Assembly (NCBI GenBank): GCA_025363385.1
Contig: JANYEA010000123.1
Span: 1-64,000 of the forward strand
Source: Bacteroidota bacterium
GTDB taxonomy: Bacteria > Bacteroidota > Bacteroidia > Chitinophagales > Chitinophagaceae
Length of the DNA: 64,000 nt
Direction: 5' to 3'
Below the pieces are notes generated by a model, which saw only the letters and a list, made by a program, of their open reading frames with translations, did no database searches and was not told where the DNA came from. Positions 51,430-61,311 of the stretch are shown here, one piece after another; the first letter of the stretch is position 1, and each line of letters starts with the position of its first letter. A program made the translations under genes and the position numbers.

Positions 51430-52851
51430 TTATATTTTTCTACCTTTCTTATATCTGGCAACGATATCAACAACCTGATTGTTCTGTAAGATGGAAGGAT
51501 TCAGTTCAATAAATTTTTTAAGAAGCTTGGGGGCCTTATCCATAGCAACTTCTAATTTAATCAAAGCTTCCTTTGATTTGCCATTTGCAAATAGTGCGGT
51601 ACTTTGGTAAAAAAGGAAAACCGGCTTACCGTCTGTTGCTTTCATGGCAGCGATAGATTGGTTCATAGCCTCATCATAGAACTCACCTTTGAGCAAACAA
51701 CGTATAAGGGCTTCCCAACCTGCCACATTTTTTTGTTTTTGCCTAACTACCACACTAAAGTATTGAATGGCTTCTTTATACTGGCCAAGATTCATCCGGC
51801 ATTCGCCCATGGCAAGGTTGTATTCTGTAATAGAGCGATGAATTCGCATGGCATTGTCAAGATGCTTTAACGCACTCTGCCATTGCTCTTCGAGCATATA
51901 AGTAACTGCAATTTTATAATGTAGTTTACTATCATCCGTGTTTAAATGAACTGCCTTTTTATAATGAAATCTTGCCTGCGCATAATTGCCCAAACGATGA
52001 TAACAGTGACCAATGGCTTCATAAATAACATCTTCAGGCCTTGATAATTCTAGTACTTTTTCTAATACTTCGATTGCTTCTTTATACTTACGCAAGCGCA
52101 GGTAAGCATCACCCATATTTCGATAAGCATAATCAAATTTTTCATCAATGGCTACTGCATATTGATAGGCATCAATAGATTTTTCATAGAGTTTCAAACC
52201 CTGAAATGCTGCAGCCATATTAAACCAGGCCAGTTCATTATAGGGATATTCATCGATGATACCTTGATGCAGCCGGATGCTTTCTTCATTTCTACCCGTA
52301 AAATCTGTCCAAAAGCAAACCTTATATAGGGCTTCTTCATTATTGGGTTCTTCTTCCAGGATCAACTTGAGACAGTCGAAAACTTTATCGAATTCTTCAT
52401 AATCATCGTACACATCGGCTAGCTCAAAAAGCAAGTCTATCCGCTCTTCCCCTTCAAAAAGACTTAAAGCTGCCTCCAGCAACTCAACTGCTTTCTGCTG
52501 CTGATCGAGCGCCAGGTAGGCATCCGTCTTTAAAATATAGAGATTTACATCATTGCTATCATATAGCTCGGCTGTTTCTAAAATATTCAGGGCTTCCTGG
52601 TATTTTCTATTAGCCAACAACAAATCAGCTTTTTTAATCATAAGTAGAGAAGAATAAGGAAATTGCTCTAAAGCGATCTCAGCTGCTTCTAAAGCCTGAT
52701 TCATATCGTCTTTTTCATCGAAATAGTCGATAATCCTCTCAAAAGCGTCTTCTTCAATAAAGGAATGACTGATTCCCTGTTTGAGATTTTGGTATTGCAT
52801 CAAGAGTTCTTTGAGCTCCTCTCGGTCTTCGCGGTATGGATTTTCTCTCAT
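51430..52851 (-). CDS. tetratricopeptide repeat protein
   Basis: 473 residues composed of about 11-12 TPR units, for example YRNMGDAYLRLRKYKEAIEVLEKV, split into two helices, and AIGHCYHRLGNYAQARFHYKKA. There is no signal peptide or membrane span, so it is cytoplasmic and probably a scaffold. The N-terminus is acidic (NPYREDREELKELLMQY). It lies 81 bp upstream of the comA gene; the promoter between them suggests separate control with possible read-through. Confidence 0.85.
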   Translation of the reverse strand: MRENPYREDREELKELLMQYQNLKQGISHSFIEEDAFERIIDYFDEKDDMNQALEAAEIALEQFPYSSLLMIKKADLLLANRKYQEALNILETAELYDSNDVNLYILKTDAYLALDQQQKAVELLEAALSLFEGEERIDLLFELADVYDDYEEFDKVFDCLKLILEEEPNNEEALYKVCFWTDFTGRNEESIRLHQGIIDEYPYNELAWFNMAAAFQGLKLYEKSIDAYQYAVAIDEKFDYAYRNMGDAYLRLRKYKEAIEVLEKVLELSRPEDVIYEAIGHCYHRLGNYAQARFHYKKAVHLNTDDSKLHYKIAVTYMLEEQWQSALKHLDNAMRIHRSITEYNLAMGECRMNLGQYKEAIQYFSVVVRQKQKNVAGWEALIRCLLKGEFYDEAMNQSIAAMKATDGKPVFLFYQSTALFANGKSKEALIKLEVAMDKAPKLLKKFIELNPSILQNNQVVDIVARYKKGRKI

Positions 52852-52988
52852 TGTACAATAGGTTAGTTGAATATAAAACCTTTTTTTTACTTTTTTTCAA
52901 CTCTGAAGCAACTATTTTCATTTTCATGCGTCTTATTAATATTATGTGAATTGGCATATTATTAAGAAAAAGAATTATCTTTACTCAG

Positions 52989-53345
52989 ATGAAAGCAAAG
53001 CATACTATACAAAAAATCAGTTTCTCCATCCTTTTGGTGATGGCGATTCAGGTGGCTTATGCTGCATTTTCTTTTACTGGCATAGCTGATGAGCATTCTA
53101 AAAACAGCAAATACTCTCTAAAAAATCTGAATTCTTTTTCAAGAAAGGGCCTTACCTATTCTTATATGAAATCGAGTTTGCAATTTAAAGGAACCCAACT
53201 CTTGTCAAATAAAGACAATCAGAATAGTTCAGAAATGAATTATATGTTACGTTTTGAGAATGGGAATTCGACATTTGTATATCCTTACAAATTCAAGGTT
53301 AAAGTGCCAACCAAATTTAAAACTCCGGCTGCTCCTCACCACTAA
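52989..53345 (+). CDS. small secreted protein of unknown function
   Basis: 118 residues. A signal peptide (KISFSILLVMAIQVAYA) is followed by a Ser/Lys/Asn-rich region and a basic end (FKVKVPTKFKTPAAPHH). No domain recognised. TATCTTTA, one base from the -7 consensus, ends 5 nt before the ATG. Its last 4 bp overlap the convergent gene. Confidence 0.6.
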   Translation: MKAKHTIQKISFSILLVMAIQVAYAAFSFTGIADEHSKNSKYSLKNLNSFSRKGLTYSYMKSSLQFKGTQLLSNKDNQNSSEMNYMLRFENGNSTFVYPYKFKVKVPTKFKTPAAPHH

Positions 53346-53977
53346 TTTAAAAGTCTATAACCGCTGGTAGGAATATCGTACTTTGAAGCCTGTACCGGGC
53401 TCAAGTTAATTTTTGTTGCTCTATACTTAACAATTGAACTGCCGTGTTCCTTCAAATCAAATTCTAATACAAATCCTGGAACATCTTTGAATTGGTATTC
53501 AAATTCGCGAACAGAAGGGGCAATAGATGTTGCATAAAAAATATGGAACACACTACTATCCTTTAAATTCAGTACCGCTTTTTTGCATTCATAACCCAAT
53601 ATAGTTTTTGTCTCATTCAAAAAATGAATCGTCATACCCTCATATTGTTTATTAGCCAATCTCCATTCTTTACTGCTAAGTTTGGTCATGAATTTATTAT
53701 TTCCAAACTCCCGTAAAATTACGGCTGAACCATTGGTCTTATCATAAATAACGGATTGCAATAAGGACGGGCTATTTAAATCTACACGGCTATCATTTCC
53801 TTTGATATAAACTGTTTTAGAGCTTTGTTGCATTGCATTTTGAACATCTTTATTCAAAATATTTTCTTCTAAACTTATCTGATAAGTTACCGTACATTCT
53901 GCTACAATCCTTTGTTGTGCAAACCCATTCAGTGTAAAACAAATAAATGCAAAAAGCAATCCGCTAAATAGTTTCAT
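53342..53977 (-). CDS. GLPGLI/DUF4412-like secreted protein
   Basis: 211 residues with a signal peptide (LLFAFICFTLNGFAQ). The layout is that of GLPGLI-type proteins: an early CTVTYQIS strand, SKTVYIKGNDSRVDL, ETKTILGYECKKAVL, then YATSIAPSVREFEYQF and a degenerate form of the name motif (DVPGFVLEFD in place of GLPGLI). The family is exported in Bacteroidota and has no known function. It overlaps the small secreted gene by 4 bp, convergent. Confidence 0.7.
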   Translation of the reverse strand: MKLFSGLLFAFICFTLNGFAQQRIVAECTVTYQISLEENILNKDVQNAMQQSSKTVYIKGNDSRVDLNSPSLLQSVIYDKTNGSAVILREFGNNKFMTKLSSKEWRLANKQYEGMTIHFLNETKTILGYECKKAVLNLKDSSVFHIFYATSIAPSVREFEYQFKDVPGFVLEFDLKEHGSSIVKYRATKINLSPVQASKYDIPTSGYRLLN

Positions 53978-54013
53978 AAAGTTGATTGAGTGTTACTGTG
54001 TATTTTAAAGCAT

Positions 54014-54050
54014 AAAGAAAGCCCTCCTGATAATCAGGAGGGCTTTCTTT
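54014..54050. terminator. 17-bp perfect terminator after yidC
   Basis: The arms 54014-54030 and 54034-54050 pair perfectly (core GCCCTCCTGA / TCAGGAGGGC) with a 3-nt loop. A-rich and T-rich ends give T-runs on both strands. It ends yidC on the minus strand. Confidence 0.9.
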
Positions 54051-54053
54051 ATT

Positions 54054-55904
54054 TTATTTATTTTTTTTCTGAGTACGATCTTTTAATTCCTGTACTTTTT
54101 TATTACCCTCCATCATCTGTTCATATTTTTCCTGCCATTTTGTTTTTGACTTAGGCGCTTTTCGCTTCAGTTCAATTTTAGCAAGTATCTTATCATGATT
54201 AATAATATAGTTTTGAATCACAAACTGCAATCCAAGTGTAATAATATTCGATACAGTATAGTACCAGGTTAAGGCTGATGGTAGTCTATTAAAGATAAAC
54301 AGCAACATGAAAGGAAAGAAATAAGGCATATACTTCAAAGCAGGATTGTCCTGTGTTGGAGTCATACTCATATTGTAAATAGAAATTAAGAAACTGGTAA
54401 TTACCGCAGTAATGGTGAACAAACTAATGTGGTCGCCAAATCCCATTGGAATGGTAAAAGGTAATTTTGCAATTACATCATAGGACGATAAATCCTGACT
54501 CCACAAAAATGCTTGTCCGCGCAAAGCTATATTCGAGTTAAAAAAACTATACAAAGCAAAGAATATAGGAATTTGCAACAAGGCTGGAATACAACCCCCA
54601 AGTGGATTTACACCGGCTTCCCTAAATAATTTCATTTGCTCCATGGCAAATCCCTGTTGATCGTCACCGAACTTCTTTTTCAATTCGTCTAACTCTGGGC
54701 GCATTACCTTCATTTTAGCACCGCTCAAATAACTACTATAAGTAAGTGGAGCAGTGACTAAACGAATAAATAAAGTAAGTAATAATACAACCCAACCGTA
54801 ATTCTTAACAAAGCCAGCAAAGAAATTAAATACATTCATAATGATGTACTTATTGATCGGACGAACAAAGGAATACATATCCCTTCCCAGGTTTACGATC
54901 TTATCCATTTCCGGAGCCTGTTTCTTTAAGATATTAAAATCACTTGGACCATAATATAATTGAAGTGGTACAGCAACAGATGCAGTTGCAGGCAACTTCA
55001 TTTGAAGAGAAGCATTAACTGTGGCAAGTTGTGAGCTAGAATCTGTTTTACGTTGAAAACTCACTGAGCCAGCATTGAAACTATTTTTAGCAATCAAAGT
55101 AGTATTGAAGAATTGTTGAACGATGCTTAACCATTGAACTGGTTTTTCAAATTTCCGCTCATTCTTCGCAGAGATATAATCGAAATCATTTCCTTCAGAA
55201 AAACAGATATTCGACATTTGACGCTCATACACAGCCGTTTTTTCAAGTTGCTCTGTTGTGGCGTTCCACTGCATATTCAATTGACCCTGACTTAACAATT
55301 TATCGGCACCAGTTAAAGATAGGTTCCAATCGATCATGTATTCATTAGGGCGTACAATGAATTCATGTACGATACCTTCTCCATTGGCAGATTGAATGGA
55401 AAAGCTGATAGTTTGACTGCCATCGGCTTTTTTCACTACAGCACTTGGCGTAAAATATAATTCAGCAGATTGTGCAGATTGATTAGCACCTGTATTTACA
55501 GCATAACTAATTTGATCTTTATTACCAGATAGTGTAACAAGCGTTCCGTTCTGAGATTTATAATTCTTAAGAACTACACTTTGTATTCTACCACCTTTAT
55601 TTGAGAAATTTACTTTTACAAGTTCATTCTCAATCACAATCATTTGTTCAACACCAGTAGCAGCTGTAGTAAAGTTTCCAGCAGCAGAAACCCTAGATGC
55701 AGAATCTCTTCTAACAGAGTCTATTTTTGCTGTAACTGTATCCACTATTTTAATCCTCGCAGCCTGAATGCGTGCGATGGAATCTTCTTGCTTCTTTTTA
55801 ATTTCTACTAAGGCAGTCTGTTGTTTATTTGTATACCAGAAGTATAAAAAAAATAGAATACCCAGCAGCACAAAACCAATAACCGAATTCTTATCCGTCT
55901 TCAT
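54054..55904 (-). CDS. yidC: membrane protein insertase YidC
   Basis: 616 residues. The first span is GFVLLGILFFLYFWYTNKQQ, followed by a large periplasmic beta domain (about 85-370) as in Gram-negative YidC. The conserved insertase core comes next, with NYGWVVLLLTLFIRLVTAPL, PELDELKKKFGDD and GGCIPALLQIPIFFALYSFF. Its tail is basic. YidC inserts membrane proteins with or without SecY. The promoter has the same TACCTTTG box as the ribosomal genes. rnpA and rpmH are not adjacent. Confidence 0.96.
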   Translation of the reverse strand: MKTDKNSVIGFVLLGILFFLYFWYTNKQQTALVEIKKKQEDSIARIQAARIKIVDTVTAKIDSVRRDSASRVSAAGNFTTAATGVEQMIVIENELVKVNFSNKGGRIQSVVLKNYKSQNGTLVTLSGNKDQISYAVNTGANQSAQSAELYFTPSAVVKKADGSQTISFSIQSANGEGIVHEFIVRPNEYMIDWNLSLTGADKLLSQGQLNMQWNATTEQLEKTAVYERQMSNICFSEGNDFDYISAKNERKFEKPVQWLSIVQQFFNTTLIAKNSFNAGSVSFQRKTDSSSQLATVNASLQMKLPATASVAVPLQLYYGPSDFNILKKQAPEMDKIVNLGRDMYSFVRPINKYIIMNVFNFFAGFVKNYGWVVLLLTLFIRLVTAPLTYSSYLSGAKMKVMRPELDELKKKFGDDQQGFAMEQMKLFREAGVNPLGGCIPALLQIPIFFALYSFFNSNIALRGQAFLWSQDLSSYDVIAKLPFTIPMGFGDHISLFTITAVITSFLISIYNMSMTPTQDNPALKYMPYFFPFMLLFIFNRLPSALTWYYTVSNIITLGLQFVIQNYIINHDKILAKIELKRKAPKSKTKWQEKYEQMMEGNKKVQELKDRTQKKNK

Positions 55905-55923
55905 ATCAATTTTTATTGAGCGG

Positions 55924-55931
55924 CAAAGGTA
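55924..55931 (-). promoter_or_regulatory. -7 promoter box of yidC
   Basis: Minus strand TACCTTTG, 19 nt ahead of the ATG of yidC. The -33 element is not obvious. The octamer is identical to those of rpsA, rpsJ, fusA and rpsL. Confidence 0.55.
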
Positions 55932-56096
55932 GTATTCTCAGTTTAGATTGAGAATCCCGAGTTATAAATTTATACAAGCGTTAAAATAGCTTTAAAAAGG
56001 GCATTTCGGAGAGCAATATCAGTTTTTACTCGTTTCTTTATGTTCTTCAACTAGGATATTCCCCGATTCAACCATCACATTTACAAAATTATCAAT

Positions 56097-57119
56097 ATGA
56101 TGGAGTATACGAAAAGTATACTTCCGGGCGATAGCTATGCGCCTGGAGGGTTTACAAAGTTTTTATGGTGGTTATCCACTGCAGAACAAGCATTAATAGA
56201 AAAAGCCGTAGTTGATCGAAACAGGTATGCCATCACAGGCATGACAGTGATGGGTACCTGGTTATTTGCTACCCTTGCCTGGGCCTATTTTTTTAGCACT
56301 GTGGTATCAAATATCTGGGCACCTATGTTACTGGGTATTTTTATGGGTGCAGTGATATTAGGAATTGATCGAGCCCTGATTAAGGGCATAAATCGAAATA
56401 ATAAACACAAATTAATTCCCATTAGTTTTCGGGTATTACTTGCCATAACCATTGGATTATTTATGGCACAACCAGCTTTATTATATTTGTTCAATAAAGA
56501 AATTCATACACAGATCTCAATCGATAATGAGCAACGTAAGATGAGTAAGTTGCAAAAGCAAAACAGTGTGTATATGAGTATCAAGCAACCACTTCTCATA
56601 GAACGTAACAAACTTCAATCACAATTAATTGCAAAAGACAAAGAAGTTTCAGTTGCCCGTGAAAGCTTTATTGCAGAAACCGATGGCACCGGGGGAAGTA
56701 AAAAAATTGGGTTGAAAGATATTGCGAAGGCCAAGCAACAAGCTTATCAAATACTAGCGGCCGATTATATAGCCTTAGAGCAAACCCTTACTCCCAGCAT
56801 TCGTTCAGCAGATAGTAGTTTAAAAAATATTGATGCAGGCATTTTAAAAGAGCAGGCGGCATTTGAAACTTTATTGAATGATGGTTTTATAACCAGAATT
56901 GAAGCGTTAAACAATTTGATAAAAAACAATGGATCAGTTGCCTTTCGATACTATTTATTAGTGGCCATTTTGATGTTGATAGAATTGATGCCTGTTATAG
57001 CAAAAACATTGCTCCCTTCAGGTACATATGACGAGCATGTGAAATTGCGGGAAGCCTATGAATTAAAAAGTCTACAGCAACTTTATCAAAAAGCTACTGT
57101 AGACTTACTCAAAGATTGA
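56097..57119 (+). CDS. DUF4407 domain membrane protein
   Basis: 340 residues. Three N-terminal membrane spans (about 45-70, 73-92, 108-132) and one near 280-305 frame a long charged region with coiled-coil character (about 140-270, LQKQNSVYMSIKQPLLIERNKLQSQL in part). The opening FTKFLWWLSTAEQALIEKAVVDRNRYAITG is typical of DUF4407. The family is widespread in Bacteroidota and Actinobacteria with no known function. Two ATGs in a row (56097, 56100) compete as start. Convergent with the peptidase gene, 10 bp away. Confidence 0.85.
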   Translation: MMEYTKSILPGDSYAPGGFTKFLWWLSTAEQALIEKAVVDRNRYAITGMTVMGTWLFATLAWAYFFSTVVSNIWAPMLLGIFMGAVILGIDRALIKGINRNNKHKLIPISFRVLLAITIGLFMAQPALLYLFNKEIHTQISIDNEQRKMSKLQKQNSVYMSIKQPLLIERNKLQSQLIAKDKEVSVARESFIAETDGTGGSKKIGLKDIAKAKQQAYQILAADYIALEQTLTPSIRSADSSLKNIDAGILKEQAAFETLLNDGFITRIEALNNLIKNNGSVAFRYYLLVAILMLIELMPVIAKTLLPSGTYDEHVKLREAYELKSLQQLYQKATVDLLKD

Positions 57120-57129
57120 GTCTTAGAAA

Positions 57130-59325
57130 TTATTTAGCTCCGCTTGTACAGTTTCTTTTTAAATAATCGGTATAAAGTTGTGAAAGATGCTTAAAAGTTC
57201 CTGCACCTTCAGAAATGCTATGCGTACGATTGGGGTAGCTCATCATTTGAAATTGCTTGCCATTTTTAACCAGTTCGTTAACGAGCATTTCCATATTTGA
57301 ATAATGCACATTATCGTCGCCAGTTCCATGTATTAATAATAAATTTCCTTTCAGATTTTTTGCATAGGTAATGGGCGACCCTTTGATGAAAACAGCTTTA
57401 TCTTCTTGCGGCAATCCCATATATCTTTCCTGATAAAGATTATCGTAAGTAAGTTGATTTGCAACACCTGCAACAGCAATTCCCGTTTGATAGATCTCAG
57501 GATATTGAAACATTAAGTTTTGTGTAGCTGATCCTCCACCACTCCATCCCCAAACGGCAACTCTACTGCTATCAATATATTTCCATTTCAATATTTCTTT
57601 AGCAGCAAGGGCCTGGTCACGAATATTAACCTGACCTATTTTTTTATACACCGATTTACGCCATTCTCTTCCTTTAGGCACAGGTGTTCCCCGATTGTCG
57701 ATAGAAATATAGAAATAACCCTCAGCAGCCATATCCCCCTGATATAAAAAATTATTCCCCACACCAAATTCGTCTTTTACGTTTTGTCCCCATGGTTCCG
57801 TATACACATAAAACAAAACTGGATATTTTTTTAATGAATCAAAATTATTCGGCCTCACCAACCAAGCATCCATGGTTACATTCTCGGAAGTGGTAACGGT
57901 GAAGAATTCAATATTCGATTTTGTTTTATCAGATGCTTGTAAACCTTTGTTTACTTTGTTACCATCGATGGATTGATGATCTGGAAGTTTTATCCATTCT
58001 GTAACATTCGGTGTATAATAATTTGAAAATGTATGTTTTGCAAAGCTTGCTTTGGGAGATAATTCATAATCATGTGTACCAGATTGATTACCTGGCGTTA
58101 CACGCATCGCAGTTCCCGTTCCATCTAATTTTGTTTTATATAAATACTTTTGGGTTGCGTTATCAGGAGAAGCTTCAAAATAAAAGAATCCATTTTTTTC
58201 ATCTATTGAAGAAATTTGCATCACATCATATTTACCGTTTGTGATGCATTTTATTTTCTTGCCATCACGACTAATTCTATAAATATGACGCCAGCCATCT
58301 TTTTCGCTAGACCAAAGAAACTCAGCACCATTTTCAATCCAGTCCCAACCTCCATAAGCATATTTTTCATCCCATAAAGCTTGTATGTCAATCCATGCAG
58401 AATCTTCTTCATGATAAATAGAGGAAACCTTACCCGTATTAGCTTCGCATAATAAAATAGCCGTTTGATTCTGTCTGCGATTTAAGTGTTGTACAATTAA
58501 TTCTGTACTATTTGCAGCCCACTCCATTCGAGGTAAATACGTTTCTAAAATGGTGTCATTGGGAATATTCATCCATTTAGTTTTGTTAGTTGTTAATGAA
58601 ACAACTCCAATTTTAAAGGGTGAAGGTTTTTGACCTGCTACAGGATATTCTACTGGCACTGCAAAAGGATAAATGGAATCGGTATTGTTGATCATCAAAT
58701 GATCTTTTGTAATCTTAGCATCCATTTGCCAGTAAGCGATTTGTTTGCTATCAGGGCTCCAGCGAAAGCCATCTCTGCAAAAGAATTCTTCCTCATAAGC
58801 CCAATCAAAAGTTCCATTGATTTTTTTACGACTACCTCCAACAGTCAGCGCTTGGATCTTACTAGTAGCAAGGTCTTCTACATAAATATTGTAATCGTTA
58901 ACATAAGCTACTTTCTTATCGTCGGGTGAAAATTTAGCAAACATCAAGGAAGAAACAGGTTTACCCTTTCCTAATTGCTTTAAAGATTTATCATTCAAAT
59001 TAAGGACCCAATAATCGCCCTTCGTATCATAACGCCAAACTTTTTTAGAATTAGTATAGATTAATAATTTGCTTTCATCGTTCGAAAAGAAAAAATTACG
59101 AATTACCAACGGCTTATCTGTTCCTTCAGGTGTTAATTGTTTCTTGTTGATGACCACCAATTTTGAATTATCATTCAAATTTGTATAATAAATTTCACCT
59201 CCTGAATTTGTATAATAACCACTACCCTTTTTACTCCAATGAATCCCAGAGGGGGGTTGCGCAAATACACTAATACTAGTAACTAAAATGACTACTAAAA
59301 GGATCCACAATTTTTTATTGGACAT
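57130..59325 (-). CDS. S9 family peptidase, DPP-IV type
   Basis: 731 residues with a signal peptide (LLVVILVTSISVFAQ). An N-terminal beta-propeller (about 25-470) includes DWAYEEEFFCRDGFRWSP, whose paired glutamates bind the substrate's free N-terminus in DPP-IV. The C-terminal hydrolase has S595 in VWGWSGGGS, the acidic residue in HGTGDDNVHY and H702 in NRTHSI. It should remove X-Pro or X-Ala dipeptides in the periplasm. It lies 20 bp downstream of pyrG on the same strand. Confidence 0.93.
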   Translation of the reverse strand: MSNKKLWILLVVILVTSISVFAQPPSGIHWSKKGSGYYTNSGGEIYYTNLNDNSKLVVINKKQLTPEGTDKPLVIRNFFFSNDESKLLIYTNSKKVWRYDTKGDYWVLNLNDKSLKQLGKGKPVSSLMFAKFSPDDKKVAYVNDYNIYVEDLATSKIQALTVGGSRKKINGTFDWAYEEEFFCRDGFRWSPDSKQIAYWQMDAKITKDHLMINNTDSIYPFAVPVEYPVAGQKPSPFKIGVVSLTTNKTKWMNIPNDTILETYLPRMEWAANSTELIVQHLNRRQNQTAILLCEANTGKVSSIYHEEDSAWIDIQALWDEKYAYGGWDWIENGAEFLWSSEKDGWRHIYRISRDGKKIKCITNGKYDVMQISSIDEKNGFFYFEASPDNATQKYLYKTKLDGTGTAMRVTPGNQSGTHDYELSPKASFAKHTFSNYYTPNVTEWIKLPDHQSIDGNKVNKGLQASDKTKSNIEFFTVTTSENVTMDAWLVRPNNFDSLKKYPVLFYVYTEPWGQNVKDEFGVGNNFLYQGDMAAEGYFYISIDNRGTPVPKGREWRKSVYKKIGQVNIRDQALAAKEILKWKYIDSSRVAVWGWSGGGSATQNLMFQYPEIYQTGIAVAGVANQLTYDNLYQERYMGLPQEDKAVFIKGSPITYAKNLKGNLLLIHGTGDDNVHYSNMEMLVNELVKNGKQFQMMSYPNRTHSISEGAGTFKHLSQLYTDYLKRNCTSGAK

Positions 59326-59345
59326 ATCATCAAATTAAATACTGA

Positions 59346-60989
59346 TTATGATACCTGTGCAGCTTTTTTTACACTAGTATGAAGTTGTTCATTGTATTTT
59401 TTTGCCGCACCAATAAATGAAACAAAGAGTGGCGCAGGATTTTCCACAGAGCTTTTTAATTCAGGGTGATATTGAACACCAATGAAGAAAGGATGCGAAG
59501 GAATTTCAACAATTTCTACTAATCCGGTTTCAGGATTTATACCACTTGCTACCATTCCATTTTGTTGGAACTGATCTAAGTACTGATTATTAAATTCGTA
59601 ACGATGACGGTGGCGTTCTGTGATGGAATATTTTCCGTAAATTTTATGCGCCAGACTACCCTCTGTAATTTCACAAGGATAAGACCCTAAACGCATAGTA
59701 CCACCCATCATGGTAATTTTTTTCTGTTCTTCCATGATATCAATCACAGGGTAATTCGTGTTTGCATCCATTTCAACAGAATGGGCATCTTTCATTCCAA
59801 GAATATTTCTTGCAAATTCAATCACTGCCATTTGCATACCTAAACAAATACCAAAAAATGGCAAACCTTTTTCTCTGGCGTATTGAACCGCTATGATTTT
59901 ACCTTCAATACCACGTAATCCAAATCCAGGTGCTACTAATAATCCATCCAATCCAGAAAGTTTTTCTGAAACGTTTTCAGCAGTAATAAACTCACTGTGT
60001 ACATTCACCACTTCCACTTTCACTTCGTTCATCGCACCTGCGTGTACAAAGCTTTCTAGGATTGATTTATATGCATCTTGCAATTCTATGTACTTACCAA
60101 TCAATCCCACGGTAACTTTACTCTTTGGATATTTTAATTTGTCTAAAAAGCCTTTCCACTTATCCAAGTTTGGCTCAGCATATCCAGTGATATTCATTTT
60201 GCGTAAACAGATCAGATCTAGTTTTTCGCGAAGCATCAACAAAGGCACTTCGTAAATGGTAGCTGCATCCATTGCTTCAATAACGGCTTCTGTTTTTACA
60301 TTACAGAATAAGGCAATTTTACGCTTAATATCATTGTTTAATGGCTCTTCTGTTCTACAAACTAAAATATCTGGATGCACGCCAGTTTCACTTAACATCT
60401 TAACACTATGCTGAGTAGGTTTTGTTTTTAATTCTTTTGCCGCTTTTAAATAGGGTATTAAAGTTAGGTGCACTACTACCAGATCCTCATCTGGCAATTC
60501 CCATTGCAACTGACGCACTGCTTCAATAAATGGCAAACTTTCGATATCACCTACGGTTCCACCCAGTTCGGTGATGATGATATCAAATTGATCATCCTGT
60601 CCCAGCAACAACATTCTGCGCTTGATCTCATCAGTAATATGAGGAACAACCTGAACGGTTTTCCCAAGAAAGTCTCCTGCCCTTTCTTTATTAATAACGG
60701 TTTGATAAATTCTTCCGGTAGTAACATTATTTGCCTGAGAGGTATAATTGCTCAAGAAACGCTCGTAGTGTCCCAGGTCTAAATCGGTTTCAGCACCATC
60801 CTCTGTTACATAGCACTCTCCATGTTCATATGGATTTAATGTGCCAGGATCCACATTGATATAGGGATCAAACTTTTGAATGGTTACTTTCAGACCACGG
60901 GCCTGCAATAACTTTGCAAGCGAAGCTGCAATAATTCCTTTACCTAGACTACTGGTTACACCACCAGTAACAAAAATGTACTTAGCCAT
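59346..60989 (-). CDS. pyrG: CTP synthase
   Basis: 547 residues. The synthetase domain starts [17 protein letters not shown] and contains [20 protein letters not shown]. The class I glutaminase domain has the nucleophile in [11 protein letters not shown] and the His/Glu pair in GVQYHPE. It makes CTP from UTP, glutamine and ATP. Length is standard. The 322-bp region upstream might hold a long leader. Confidence 0.97.
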   Translation of the reverse strand: MAKYIFVTGGVTSSLGKGIIAASLAKLLQARGLKVTIQKFDPYINVDPGTLNPYEHGECYVTEDGAETDLDLGHYERFLSNYTSQANNVTTGRIYQTVINKERAGDFLGKTVQVVPHITDEIKRRMLLLGQDDQFDIIITELGGTVGDIESLPFIEAVRQLQWELPDEDLVVVHLTLIPYLKAAKELKTKPTQHSVKMLSETGVHPDILVCRTEEPLNNDIKRKIALFCNVKTEAVIEAMDAATIYEVPLLMLREKLDLICLRKMNITGYAEPNLDKWKGFLDKLKYPKSKVTVGLIGKYIELQDAYKSILESFVHAGAMNEVKVEVVNVHSEFITAENVSEKLSGLDGLLVAPGFGLRGIEGKIIAVQYAREKGLPFFGICLGMQMAVIEFARNILGMKDAHSVEMDANTNYPVIDIMEEQKKITMMGGTMRLGSYPCEITEGSLAHKIYGKYSITERHRHRYEFNNQYLDQFQQNGMVASGINPETGLVEIVEIPSHPFFIGVQYHPELKSSVENPAPLFVSFIGAAKKYNEQLHTSVKKAAQVS

Positions 60990-61311
60990 AAGAGCGTTTA
61001 TTGATCAATGTTGAATACTTAAAGTATCCGATTAAATTTCTTAGAACTACCAAAGACGAGCTGCACATGCATTTTCGCTTTCCAAATGTTCCTGAACAAA
61101 AAAAACAACTCAATAGAAGCTTTCGCTTTCATTTAGCTTAAATAAGGAACAATTCATTTTGACCAAGGGGAATAAATAACAAAAATTCTCAGCGGTCATA
61201 CAAACCTACTTCAAAAAAGCTCAGAAAAAAAATACTAGCAGAAAAACAAACAAAGGCAAATCAGAAGTGTTAATTTGAAGTGCAAATCTTTCCCAACAAA
61301 AATCACAAATA
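60990..61311. other. intergenic region between pyrG and the dienelactone hydrolase gene
   Basis: 322 bp, AT-rich, with no supported gene; the longest ATG frame is 24 codons. CAAACCTA at 61201-61208 reads TAGGTTTG on the minus strand, an exact -7 match 211 nt before the pyrG ATG. It lacks a -33 partner, so it is only a weak candidate. TTAATTTG near 61270 is a near match for the rightward gene. Confidence 0.4.
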
